This document shows, piece by piece, positions 41,301 through 49,987 of a stretch of 64,000 bases of DNA. Under the pieces are notes generated by a model, which saw only the letters and a program-made list of their open reading frames with translations, was not told where the DNA came from and made no database searches. The first letter of the stretch is position 1. Every line of letters starts with the position of its first letter. A program made the translations under genes and the position numbers. The stretch covers positions 1 through 64,000 of the forward strand of contig CALWLJ010000013.1 of the NCBI GenBank assembly GCA_944381495.1. The letters are read 5' to 3'. The DNA is from an uncultured Mediterraneibacter sp. (lineage in GTDB: Bacteria; Bacillota; Clostridia; Lachnospirales; Lachnospiraceae).

Positions 41301-42191
41301 TTAACACCTCCTGTCTTCGATTGAGCTGTCCTGCGGGAAAAGCCACAGATACAGATCCTCCAGGCGCGGATCGGCAGGAGCGGAGCCGGATACCAGCGGC
41401 CGTTCTGCCAGATAGCGGACCGCAACAATGCCGTTGCTTCCATTTCTCAGATTCACGATCTGAAGCCGATGCTCATACTTCTGCAAGGCTTCAGCCGGGA
41501 TGACACAGCTCCATACTTTTCCCTTTACAGACTGTACCAGCTCTTCTGTAGTTCCGGTCTCCAGCAGCTTTCCGTCCTTCATGACAGCGTTGCAGGTGGC
41601 GATATACTCCACATCCGGGACAATATGTGTAGAGATCAGAACGATCCGGTCGTGGGCAAATTCTGAGATCAGGTTCCGGAAGCGGACTCGTTCTCCCGGA
41701 TCCAGCCCGCTGGTCGGTTCATCCAGGATCAGTACTTCCGGATCGTTTAGCAGAGCCTGGGCAATGCCGACTCTTCGTTTCATTCCGCCGGAGAGTTTTG
41801 AAATTTTTTTGTTTCTTACGTCCGATAAAGATAGCATTTCCAGCAATTCAGAGATCTTCCGCCGGGTTTTACGGGGCGGGATCGCCTTCAGCGCGGCCAT
41901 ATATTCCAGATAGCTTTTTACAGTAAATTCGGGATAAAATCCAAATTCCTGGGGCAGATATCCGAATATATCACGGTAACGCTCCCCAAGGGTTCTGATG
42001 GGGACTCCGTCATATACGATACGGCCGGAGCAGGGCTTCATGATCCCGGCGATGATCCGCATCAGCGTGGTTTTCCCGGCGCCGTTGGCCCCCAGCAGTC
42101 CCCATACGCCCGGGGTGATATGCAGGGTAACATCAGATACCGCTTTTTTGTCTTTGAATTGTTTGGAAACATGGTCGATCAGTAATTCCAT
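41301..42191 (-). CDS. ABC transporter ATPase
   Basis: 296 residues. Walker A GANGAGKTTLMRI, Q loop YLPQEFGFYPEFT, signature LSGGMKRRVGIAQAL, Walker B VLILDEPTSGLDPGER and switch LISTHIV. A C-terminal extension of about 80 residues follows. It should energise the permease encoded at 40052. Together with the ECF sigma factor at the head of the operon this is a stress-induced exporter of the type many Lachnospiraceae carry. Confidence 0.93.
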   Translation of the reverse strand: MELLIDHVSKQFKDKKAVSDVTLHITPGVWGLLGANGAGKTTLMRIIAGIMKPCSGRIVYDGVPIRTLGERYRDIFGYLPQEFGFYPEFTVKSYLEYMAALKAIPPRKTRRKISELLEMLSLSDVRNKKISKLSGGMKRRVGIAQALLNDPEVLILDEPTSGLDPGERVRFRNLISEFAHDRIVLISTHIVPDVEYIATCNAVMKDGKLLETGTTEELVQSVKGKVWSCVIPAEALQKYEHRLQIVNLRNGSNGIVAVRYLAERPLVSGSAPADPRLEDLYLWLFPQDSSIEDRRC

Positions 42192-42209
42192 TTGATCACA
42201 TCCTTTCTA

Positions 42210-42989
42210 TTATGTCAGCTGCATTTCTGCGAAAGCTGAGCGTTTGATGATCCGGCTGATCTGAAAAATGTTGCAGACGACTAATCCCAGGCAGACAATT
42301 CCCCAGGCCAGGGAGAACGTCTGATGATAAAATGCGGGATAGATCCGGTCTGTCATAAATAACATCAGAAGTAAAGCAACGCACATTCCTGTGCTGCCCG
42401 GCAGGAAAAACCGTGCCGGGATATGTTCCAAGAGGAACAGAAGCCCTCCGCAGGCCAGCAGAAACGGAAATATGATATACAGGATCACACCGCTGGCATT
42501 TATCGAAGTCTTTAGTATGGTAGTATATAAAATGCCGCCCAGTATGAGTAAGTCGCCAACACCAATGATAAGAAGCTTTGCCAGGAGCAGTCTGGCGGAG
42601 GAAAACCAGGTGGCTGCCTCTACTTCATTCATTTTGAAACGGAGGGGGCGGTGGATAAACGGGAGTGCGGTCATCAGTACCAGGATAGATGAGAAGCAGA
42701 GCAGTTCTGCAACATAGCGCTGGGTTCCCCAGTAATATTTTCCGAAGGAAACGATGAGTACACTGTTGATCAGAGCAAGAAGGATTCCCTGTATCGCCCA
42801 GATCTTCCATCCCATGTGTCGGATCTGCAGTATAAGGAAGCTTCGGAAAGGGATCCTGTTTATCGAAGACTTCCTGTTCAGCTCGATGTTTACTGAGAAT
42901 ACAGTTTCCTGTAAATGTTCCTCCGAAATAGGAATGTCAGTATGAGAAAATGTGGTTTTAAGCTGTCTGTTCAGATTACTATCCATCAT
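42210..42989 (-). CDS. Membrane protein, probable anti-sigma/regulatory partner
   Basis: 259 residues. The first 60 residues are soluble and basic (NRQLKTTFSHTDIPISEEHLQETVF), followed by six membrane helices in pairs. No zinc finger is present. Its start overlaps the ECF sigma stop by four bases (ATGA, 42986-42989), the position an anti-sigma factor usually takes, so control of that sigma factor is a reasonable inference. Family not recognised. Confidence 0.75.
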   Translation of the reverse strand: MMDSNLNRQLKTTFSHTDIPISEEHLQETVFSVNIELNRKSSINRIPFRSFLILQIRHMGWKIWAIQGILLALINSVLIVSFGKYYWGTQRYVAELLCFSSILVLMTALPFIHRPLRFKMNEVEAATWFSSARLLLAKLLIIGVGDLLILGGILYTTILKTSINASGVILYIIFPFLLACGGLLFLLEHIPARFFLPGSTGMCVALLLMLFMTDRIYPAFYHQTFSLAWGIVCLGLVVCNIFQISRIIKRSAFAEMQLT

Positions 42990-43519
42990 ACAGTACCATC
43001 CTCCTTTAGTTTACTTTTCAGCTGCTTCAATGCAGAACGAAGCCGGGATTGAGCTGTGCGGAGAGGAATATCCAGGATTTCTGCTGTTTCCCGGATCGTA
43101 AGATCCTGACTGAAGCGCAGGATCACCACTTCCCGCAGCTCTTCCGGCAGAAGTTCAATATACTGCCGCAATGCAAGATCAGACTCTGTTTTGTCAAAAC
43201 CTGTTTCGTGATAGATGCTCTCATGGGTGAGATCTTCGATGGATATGTCAGAAAACGATTTTTTCCGTCTCATGTCTATACAGGTATTTGCAGCAATCTG
43301 ATATAAAAATGCTTTGAATTTCCCTTTATGGATATACCGGTCAAAATATCTGACCGCTTTCAGGAAGGTTTCCTGTACGGCATCTTCTGCCATGGATCTG
43401 TTCGGAGCGTGCCAGAGACAGTACCGCAGGATTTCGGGATACAGCAATCGGATTAGTTCCTCTGCGGCAGAACGGTCTCCGGACTCCATTCTTTTAATTA
43501 ATTTATCTTCACGCGTCAA
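42986..43519 (-). CDS. ECF-family RNA polymerase sigma factor
   Basis: 177 residues. Region 2 (NRSMAEDAVQETFLKAVRYFDRYIHKGKFKAFLYQIAANTCIDMRRK) and region 4 (LPEELREVVILRFSQDLTIRETAEILDIPLRTAQSRLRSALKQL) are intact. The start codon is TTG (plus 43517-43519) with AGGAGG about 8 bases upstream; no ATG suits. It heads a four-gene operon that ends in an ABC exporter. Confidence 0.93.
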   Translation of the reverse strand: MTREDKLIKRMESGDRSAAEELIRLLYPEILRYCLWHAPNRSMAEDAVQETFLKAVRYFDRYIHKGKFKAFLYQIAANTCIDMRRKKSFSDISIEDLTHESIYHETGFDKTESDLALRQYIELLPEELREVVILRFSQDLTIRETAEILDIPLRTAQSRLRSALKQLKSKLKEDGTV

Positions 43520-43683
43520 GATTTTTTCCTCCTAAGGGCGTCCCCTTATATATTACAACGAATGAGCCAGGGGAAATGATTTGTGTGATGGAAAAATATT
43601 TGGGGATTCCTTTTTCTTTTCGTTATAATTAATAAAATGATACTCTACATAGTCAATCAAAATCTATTTCAGAAAGGCGGAAA

Positions 43684-45929
43684 ATGATGAAAAAGAGACT
43701 GCTTGCCATTACAATGGCGTTGTGTCTGATGTTCCCCGGGACTGTTTTTGCTCAGCCGGAAGGGGCGGGGACAGAGGACACGACTGATGAAGTGGTGATC
43801 TACCACACCAATGACACCCATGGCTATCTCAGCGGAGACGGAGAGAGCATTGTCGGAATCGATACAGTAGCAGGGCTGAAGGAGAGTACTCCCGGTTCTA
43901 TTCTGGTGGATGCGGGAGATGCAACGCAGGGACTGCCGCTGGCATCTCTTACCAAGGGAGCAGATGTGATTGAGCTGATGAATCTGGCAGGATATGATCT
44001 TATGACAGCGGGAAATCATGAGTTTGATTTTGGAACAGAACAGTTCCTTTCCAATGTGGCTCTGGCAGATTTCCCGATCCTGGCGGCAAATATTTACAGG
44101 GAAGGACAGCCCCTTCTCCAGGATGTGCAGGAAGGAAATAACGGATGCCATACGGTCATCCAGCGGGATGGCGTTAAGATCGGATTTTTCGGGCTGACGA
44201 CTGTGGAAACAGCTACATCTACAAATCCGGCTGGAATTGCGGATCTTGAATTTGAAGATGAAGTGGAAACAGCGAAGAAAGAGATTAATGAACTGGAGGC
44301 GGAGGACGTTGATGTGATCATAGCGGTCTGCCACCTTGGAAATACAGACGCTTCCTGTACAAGTGTGGACCTGGCGGAAGCTATGACAGGGGAATACCAG
44401 GACAAGATCGACGTGATCATAGACGGACACAGCCATACGGTTGAAAATGATGAAACCAATGGTATCCTGATCGTACAGACCGGATCAGGAATGACAGGGT
44501 CGGGAAGCTGACACTGGATGTCAGCGGAGAGGACTTGACAGCGACAGAAGAACTGCTGACAGCGGAAGACCTGGCTGATGTTACACCGGATGCAGCAGTG
44601 ACAGAGAAGCTGTCAGAGATCGAGGCTTCCCAGGCAGAACTTCTGGAGCAAACGGTCGGCAGCACAGACACAACTCTGTGGGCAGGTCAGATTGGTGTTG
44701 TTGCGATCACACGTCTGGTTGAGACAAACTACGGAGACTTTACTGCGGATGCATTCCGTGATGCGGCAGAGATATTCATGCAGAATGCAGGCGGAGAGGA
44801 TGCAGAGCTTCCGGTTGTTGCTGTGGAAAACGGAGGCGGTATCCGCGCGGGAGTGACAAACGGAGATATTACCATGGGAGACCTGATCTCGGCATTCCCG
44901 TTCTCCAACACTTTATATATGAAGAAAGTCACACCTCAGATCCTCTATGAGGCAATGGAAGTATCAGGAACAGCTCTTGACGGACAGGATAAGGAGACGG
45001 GAATGCTGCTTCAGCAGACTAACTCCGGAGGATTCCTTCAGATATCCGGATTCACCGTAGTATTTGATCCGGACGGAGAGACAGGACAGAAGGTGACATC
45101 GATTACACTGGACGGACAGACAGAGCCTCTTGACCGCAATGATAATACGACAGAGATCATAATGGTGAGCAATAATTACATTATGAGTGGCGGCAGCGAT
45201 TATACCATGCTTGGTGAACTGCCGAAGTACGGAGAGGCAGGCGGAGAGCTGGAGACAGTACAGGCATATCTGGAAAGCTGTCTGGAAGACGGAACGCTGC
45301 AGGGATATGCCGGAACGAAGAACCGGATCCAGATACGCAGTGAGGGATATGAACCGAAGGATTATACAACCTCGATCCTGATCACAGATGAGGCAGGAGA
45401 GCCGCTTGCAGGACAGGCTCTGTCATACCGTGTAGACGGTGGGGAACGTCAGAATGGTACGACAGATGAGAACGGCATGCTGCAGATCACTCTTTCCGAC
45501 GGCGCACATGGAGTAAGGCTGGCGGATACTCAGGCAGAGATCTACATCGACAATTATTCCGGATTCGGTATTACAATTGATCAGTACCGTGAGCAGCCGG
45601 CACTGACATTCCTGGCTGATGGAAGCTGTGATCCGGTAGAGGATGAGCAGCCTGGAGAAGAACCGGGACAGGATCCCTCCGGAGAAAATCCGGATGATTC
45701 TCAGGGAGGTACAACCGGAGACGGACAGCAGAACGGTGATGATGCACAGAATCCACAGGATGGACAGTCCGGCAACGGAATGCAGTCTTCTCAAAGTGAC
45801 AAGAAGAATGATACTGCACCGAAGACAGGAGATGATTTCTCAGCAGCTCCGGCAGTGATGATGATCTTCTGTGCGGCAGCCCTGGCTGTGTTACTGAGAA
45901 AGAGGCATTTACAGGATAAAATAAAATAA
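43684..45929 (+). pseudogene. Cell-wall 5'-nucleotidase, broken by a frameshift
   Basis: Two adjacent frames encode one protein of about 748 residues. Part 1 (43684-44514, stop TGA at 44509-44511) has a signal peptide (MALCLMFPGTVFAQ) and the metallophosphatase domain (IYHTNDTHGY, AGNHEFDFG, DVIIDGHSHT). Part 2 (44500-45929) has the 5'-nucleotidase C-terminal domain (AVENGGGIRAGV, NNYIMSGGSDYTMLG), a Cna-B/carboxypeptidase-like repeat near 45360-45560, a Gly/Asp/Gln-rich wall linker and a sortase-type tail (Ala-Pro-Lys-Thr-Gly-Asp, hydrophobic helix, Arg-Lys-Arg). The frames join near 44494-44504: one base is missing (or two extra) beside GGG runs. Translation restarting at the ATG at 44535 would give only the C-terminal half. 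True mutation, phase variation and sequencing error are all possible. Confidence 0.88.
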
Positions 45930-45940
45930 TGAATCATACG

Positions 45941-45990
45941 ACAGAAAAAGAGGCGGAGAGCAGCCAGTGCCCTCATGCCTCTTTTTCTGT
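45941..45990. terminator. Bidirectional terminator, 14-bp perfect stem
   Basis: ACAGAAAAAGAGGC (45941-45954) pairs with GCCTCTTTTTCTGT (45977-45990); CCATTTTTTG follows. It ends the 5'-nucleotidase gene and the convergent TetR gene, whose stop lies within it. Confidence 0.9.
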
Positions 45991-46587
45991 CCATTTTTTG
46001 AATGTGCGGAACATCCCGTAATGCATATTTTCTGTCATGATCTTTTCTACGTCCTTCATGCGGACCGTGTCATAGTATTTGAACCACCATCGTACAAGCG
46101 ACATCATGTCAGAAGCAAAAAGGTGTGCATACAGATCCGCGTATTTTTCGTTCTCGTCTGTTCTGCGGGCAAACGGCTTCAGTGTGGTGAGGATATTGTC
46201 GTGAACGATCCGGTTCATTTCGTTAAAAATCTGACGGTCTATAGAAGCGTTCCAGAGGATCTGATATTCTTCTCTTTTGCCTGATATATATGTCAGAGCG
46301 GCCTCAAAGTTTTTTATATAGCAGATATTATGGATATTGGACGGTTCGGCATTGATGAATTCTACATTTATATTCTTACGAAAATCATCCAGTGTCCGGT
46401 CGATATATTTATCCAGAAGATCATATTTGTCCAGATAATATTTATAGAAGGTGGAGCGGTTGATCAGCGCGTTTTTGCAGAGCATGTCCACCGTGATCTT
46501 CTGAAAAGGGCAGGACCGAAGGCTGTCGAGCAGAGACCGGTCGATCTGACTGAGTGTCTTGACCACTCTTAAATCTGTTTTTCCCAT
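45973..46587 (-). CDS. TetR-family transcriptional regulator
   Basis: 204 residues. The HTH is visible at about 20-65 (LLDSLRSCPFQKITVDMLCKNALINRSTFYKYYLDKYDLLDKYI); the remaining helical part is the ligand/dimer domain (TetR_C-like, with an FNEMNRIVHDNILTTL helix). The ATG (plus 46585-46587) is about 9 bases from AAAGGAG; an upstream frame to 46647 lacks a ribosome site. It is divergent from the redox operon starting at 46837, and two TTGG...CCAA palindromes lie in the 250-base gap. It is therefore the likely repressor of that operon, with the operon's substrate as inducer. Confidence 0.88.
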   Translation of the reverse strand: MGKTDLRVVKTLSQIDRSLLDSLRSCPFQKITVDMLCKNALINRSTFYKYYLDKYDLLDKYIDRTLDDFRKNINVEFINAEPSNIHNICYIKNFEAALTYISGKREEYQILWNASIDRQIFNEMNRIVHDNILTTLKPFARRTDENEKYADLYAHLFASDMMSLVRWWFKYYDTVRMKDVEKIMTENMHYGMFRTFKKWTEKEA

Positions 46588-46677
46588 GTAGGAGCTCCTT
46601 TCAAAGCGAGTCTTGAATGACGTCTGATTCCGGCGGTATTCATGCATCTGGCATAAAACAACAGAAATCAGAGATCT

Positions 46678-46691
46678 GTTGGATATCCAAC
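46678..46691. promoter_or_regulatory. Palindromic operator candidate A
   Basis: Perfect 14-bp palindrome GTTGGATATCCAAC in the gap between the TetR gene and the redox operon. Its TTGG/CCAA half-sites match those of candidate B. Confidence 0.6.
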
Positions 46692-46750
46692 GAAAAAAAA
46701 TAACTTGATGATAGGCAGCAGATTACATGCTTGTTAAAATAATATCAAAG

Positions 46751-46768
46751 AGAATTGGCACCAATTCT
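46751..46768. promoter_or_regulatory. Palindromic operator candidate B
   Basis: AGAATTGG-CA-CCAATTCT, an 18-bp perfect inverted repeat about 70 bases before the first redox gene, sharing TTGG/CCAA half-sites with candidate A but with a different spacer. Confidence 0.65.
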
Positions 46769-46836
46769 TATCTGTCATCTGAGAATAGTTTATCACATTT
46801 GACAGGAATTAGTAAACAGAAGGAGAAAACAGAAAA

Positions 46837-47781
46837 ATGAGTTACAAAGTTATGGGCATTACAGCCGGAAGAAAAAATGGAAACAGTGAGATCCTGCTGA
46901 AGGAAGCTCTCATGGAATGCGAGAAGCAGGGCGCAGATGTTACAATGATCAACCTGCGGGATTATCATATTATTGACTGTACCGGATGCACCAGCTGTAC
47001 AAAAGCCATGTCCGAGGGAAAGAACGCAGGATGTGTGCTGGATGAAAAGGATGACAAAAAGAAGATTATGGATGTTATGCTGAACCAGGACGCAGTGATC
47101 TTTTCTGTTCCTACATATGATCTTATGCCGGCTTCCGTTTATCTGACCTTTGCTCACAGAAGCCTGAGCTATGAGACCTCTTTCCTGGAGTCTATCGGAG
47201 CAATTGAGCACAGAGACCGTGTGGCAGGGCTGATTTCCGTGGGCGGATCCACAAGGGCATGGCAGTCCATGGCTCTGGAAGGACTTCAGGCTACCATGTT
47301 TACAACAGATATGAAAGTAGTTGACATGATTCTTGCTACAAGAGTTCCGGGAAATGCCCAGTGCCTTCTGAATGACGAACTGATGGAGCGGGCAAGACAG
47401 ATGGGCGAGCATATCATGGAAGCAGTGCGGACTCCCGCGGAAGAGAGAAAATGGCTTGGGGAAGAAGATATGGGCTGGTGTCCGAACTGTCATTCAAATG
47501 CGCTGGTACTGGGAGAAAAGCAGTGGGATGGCGTGTACTATCCGGTTGAGTGTCAGGTATGCGGCGCAGGCGGCAATCTTGTTCAGACAGAAGACGGAAA
47601 ATGGAAATTTGTGATCCAGGAAGACGGACTTCTGAAGGATCGTACGACTGTAGCAGGCCGCGCCAAACATCTGGAGGAGATCGCTCATACGCAGGGGGGA
47701 TTCTTCGGAGATCCGGAGAAGCTGGCTCTTGTCAGGGAGAGAAAGATGAAATACGTGAACAAGCAGTTTAAGACAGTTTAA
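46837..47781 (+). CDS. Flavodoxin-fold FMN reductase with C-terminal zinc ribbon
   Basis: 314 residues. The N-terminal 190 residues are an NADPH-dependent FMN-reductase/flavodoxin domain: phosphate loop GITAGRKNGNSEIL, and a Cys-Thr-Gly-Cys-x2-Cys (CTGCTSC) segment near residue 50 typical of iron-sulfur flavoproteins. A C-terminal extension has a four-Cys ribbon (CPNCHS then CQVCGAG) near 218-247, followed by a basic tail. It can supply or take electrons from low-potential partners. It is first in the operon controlled by the divergent TetR gene; the ribosome site AGAAGGAGAAAA lies about 10 bases upstream. Confidence 0.87.
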   Translation: MSYKVMGITAGRKNGNSEILLKEALMECEKQGADVTMINLRDYHIIDCTGCTSCTKAMSEGKNAGCVLDEKDDKKKIMDVMLNQDAVIFSVPTYDLMPASVYLTFAHRSLSYETSFLESIGAIEHRDRVAGLISVGGSTRAWQSMALEGLQATMFTTDMKVVDMILATRVPGNAQCLLNDELMERARQMGEHIMEAVRTPAEERKWLGEEDMGWCPNCHSNALVLGEKQWDGVYYPVECQVCGAGGNLVQTEDGKWKFVIQEDGLLKDRTTVAGRAKHLEEIAHTQGGFFGDPEKLALVRERKMKYVNKQFKTV

Positions 47782-47866
47782 AGGCAAAATATTCGGACAC
47801 AGTTCCGGTCTGTGTCTATATAGGACAAACGGTATACAAAAGTATCATACAGAAAGGAAGAGGAGA

Positions 47867-49987
47867 ATGGAAGTTACGATTCAGATTGACGGGAGAGAGA
47901 TCCGGACAGAGCAGGGAGCTAATGTTCTTGAGGCTGCTCTGACAAACGGAATCTATATCCCTCATTTATGCCACCACCCGGACCTGCCGGATATCGGGTC
48001 ATGCCGTCTGTGCATCGTAGAGGTGGAAGGACGGGAAGGGGTCTGTCCGTCCTGTAAGCTGGAGGCGGAAGACGGGATGAAGATCCGTACAGACAGTGAG
48101 CAGATCAGTCATCTGCGCAGACTGTCCATGGAGCTGATCCTTGCAGCGCATCCGGAAGATTGTTCCACCTGTCCGAAATACGGACAGTGCGAGATGCAGA
48201 CTCTGATCCAGTATATGGGTGTATCCGCTACAAGAATGAATACCAGGGTGAAAGGGTTCCCGATGAATGAAAGCAATCCGCTTCTCATTCATGATATGAA
48301 CCGCTGTGTACTCTGCGGGCGCTGTGTGCGTGCCTGCAATGATCTGCGCGGCGTGGGAGTTCTTCAGTACAACAAAAAGGATATGGAGACCTACGTGGGG
48401 ACACTCCATGACAGGCTGCTCAAGGATTCGGACTGCCGGTTCTGCGGAGCCTGCGCTGAGGTATGTCCTACCGGGACGATCAGAGACATGGTGAACTATA
48501 CGCCTGTGGAAAAGAAGGATACCCTGATTCCCTGTCAGGCTGCCTGTCCGGCGCATGCAGATGTGCCGCGGTACGTGCGTTATGTCAAAGAAGGAAAAAT
48601 GGAAGAGGCGACGGCTGTTATCCATGAGAAGATCCCATTTCCGGAATGCCTGGGCCATGTGTGCGCCCATGCCTGTGAAGGAAAATGCCGTCGGGGCGAT
48701 GTGAATGAGGCTGTTTCCATCCGGAACATCAAACGCTATGCTGCCGAACACGCCAACAATTCCCTGTGGAAAGAAAACAGTAAACATCTTCCGTCTACCG
48801 GGAAGAAAGTCTGTGTCGTCGGCGGAGGGCCTGCAGGTATGACTGCGGCCTATTATCTGGCAAAACAGGGGCATGAGACCGTGCTGAAGGAGGCTTTGCC
48901 AAAACTGGGCGGACAGCTTCAGTACGGGATTCCGTCCTATCGGCTTCCGAGAGAAGTTGTGGATAAAGAGGCGGGCTACCTGCAGGATGCCGGCGTGAAA
49001 GTCGAGACCGGATGCAGGGTAGACGATCCGAAAGCGCTTCTGGATGAGTGTGATGCGGTCCTGATGGCCATCGGAACCCACAGAGGCGTCCGTCTTCCCA
49101 TGGAAGGAAATGAGCTTCCCGGAGTACTTTTGAATGCAGATTTCCTGAGAAACGCGTCCATGGGCATGGAGACAGGAATGGGAAAACGGGTGATCATCCT
49201 TGGCGGTGGAAATGTTGCTTTTGACTGTGCCAGATCAGCAGTACGCCTTGGCGCGCAGGAGGTTCACCTGGCATGTCTGGAAGCCCGCGAAAATATGCTG
49301 GCTGATGATGAAGAAATCCAGCAGGCTCAGGAGGAAGGAATCCAGATCCATCCGGCACATACCTTTGAGAAGATCTGCGGAACAGACCATGTGACCGGCG
49401 TGGAATTTTGTAATGTCAAGAGCTTTACATTTGATGAGAACAGAAGAGCTATTATTGAGAAAGAAGAGGACTCCGCGCATGTGATCGAAGGCGATACTGT
49501 GATCTTTGCAGTAGGACAGAGAGCAGATATTACAGAAGAAGCCGGCCTGGAACTGGGAAGAGGAAATTCCATCGCAGTCAGAGAAGGCTCTCTTGCTACA
49601 AGCGTGGACGGAATCTTTGCCTGCGGAGACGCAGTATATGGGACAAAAACCGTGATCCAGGGCGTGGCCTCCGGAAGAGAGGCAGCCTCCGAAATGGACC
49701 GCTATCTTGGCGGAGACGGGGATATTTCGGAGATCCTTGTACCGGCGGCAAAGAAGGAACCGTGGATTGGACGGATCGAAGGGTTCGGATATCTGGAGAG
49801 AGCAGAAGAACAGTTTGTGCCGGCAGATGAGAGAAAGGATAATTTTGATCCTATCAGCAGTGGCATCTGTGATGAGAAGATCTGCGGCGAGGCAGGAAGG
49901 TGCCTGCAGTGTGACCTGAGATTTGAGATCACCGGGCACAGGCTGTGGAGTGATTATACCGATCAGGAAAAGGAGGCGGCAAGATGA
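47867..49987 (+). CDS. NuoG-like iron-sulfur/GltD-like NAD(P)H oxidoreductase fusion
   Basis: 706 residues. Domains in order: plant-type 2Fe-2S (Cys35, 46, 49, 63); His-Cys3 4Fe-4S site (His95, Cys99, 102, 108) as in NuoG and HydA; two 4Fe-4S clusters (CVLCGRCVRAC near 145 and CRFCGACAEVC near 195); a GltD-type N-terminal iron-sulfur helical domain (CQAACPAHADVPRYV, CLGHVCAHACEGKC); then two Rossmann folds of the glutamate-synthase small-subunit family (VVGGGPAGMTAAYYL for FAD near 315; VIILGGGNVAFDCARSA for NAD(P)H near 445). The last segment repeats FxxCGD (IFACGDAVYG). It should pass electrons between NAD(P)H and its iron-sulfur chain, for the flavoprotein encoded next; the genes overlap by four bases. 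Confidence 0.92.
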   Translation: MEVTIQIDGREIRTEQGANVLEAALTNGIYIPHLCHHPDLPDIGSCRLCIVEVEGREGVCPSCKLEAEDGMKIRTDSEQISHLRRLSMELILAAHPEDCSTCPKYGQCEMQTLIQYMGVSATRMNTRVKGFPMNESNPLLIHDMNRCVLCGRCVRACNDLRGVGVLQYNKKDMETYVGTLHDRLLKDSDCRFCGACAEVCPTGTIRDMVNYTPVEKKDTLIPCQAACPAHADVPRYVRYVKEGKMEEATAVIHEKIPFPECLGHVCAHACEGKCRRGDVNEAVSIRNIKRYAAEHANNSLWKENSKHLPSTGKKVCVVGGGPAGMTAAYYLAKQGHETVLKEALPKLGGQLQYGIPSYRLPREVVDKEAGYLQDAGVKVETGCRVDDPKALLDECDAVLMAIGTHRGVRLPMEGNELPGVLLNADFLRNASMGMETGMGKRVIILGGGNVAFDCARSAVRLGAQEVHLACLEARENMLADDEEIQQAQEEGIQIHPAHTFEKICGTDHVTGVEFCNVKSFTFDENRRAIIEKEEDSAHVIEGDTVIFAVGQRADITEEAGLELGRGNSIAVREGSLATSVDGIFACGDAVYGTKTVIQGVASGREAASEMDRYLGGDGDISEILVPAAKKEPWIGRIEGFGYLERAEEQFVPADERKDNFDPISSGICDEKICGEAGRCLQCDLRFEITGHRLWSDYTDQEKEAAR

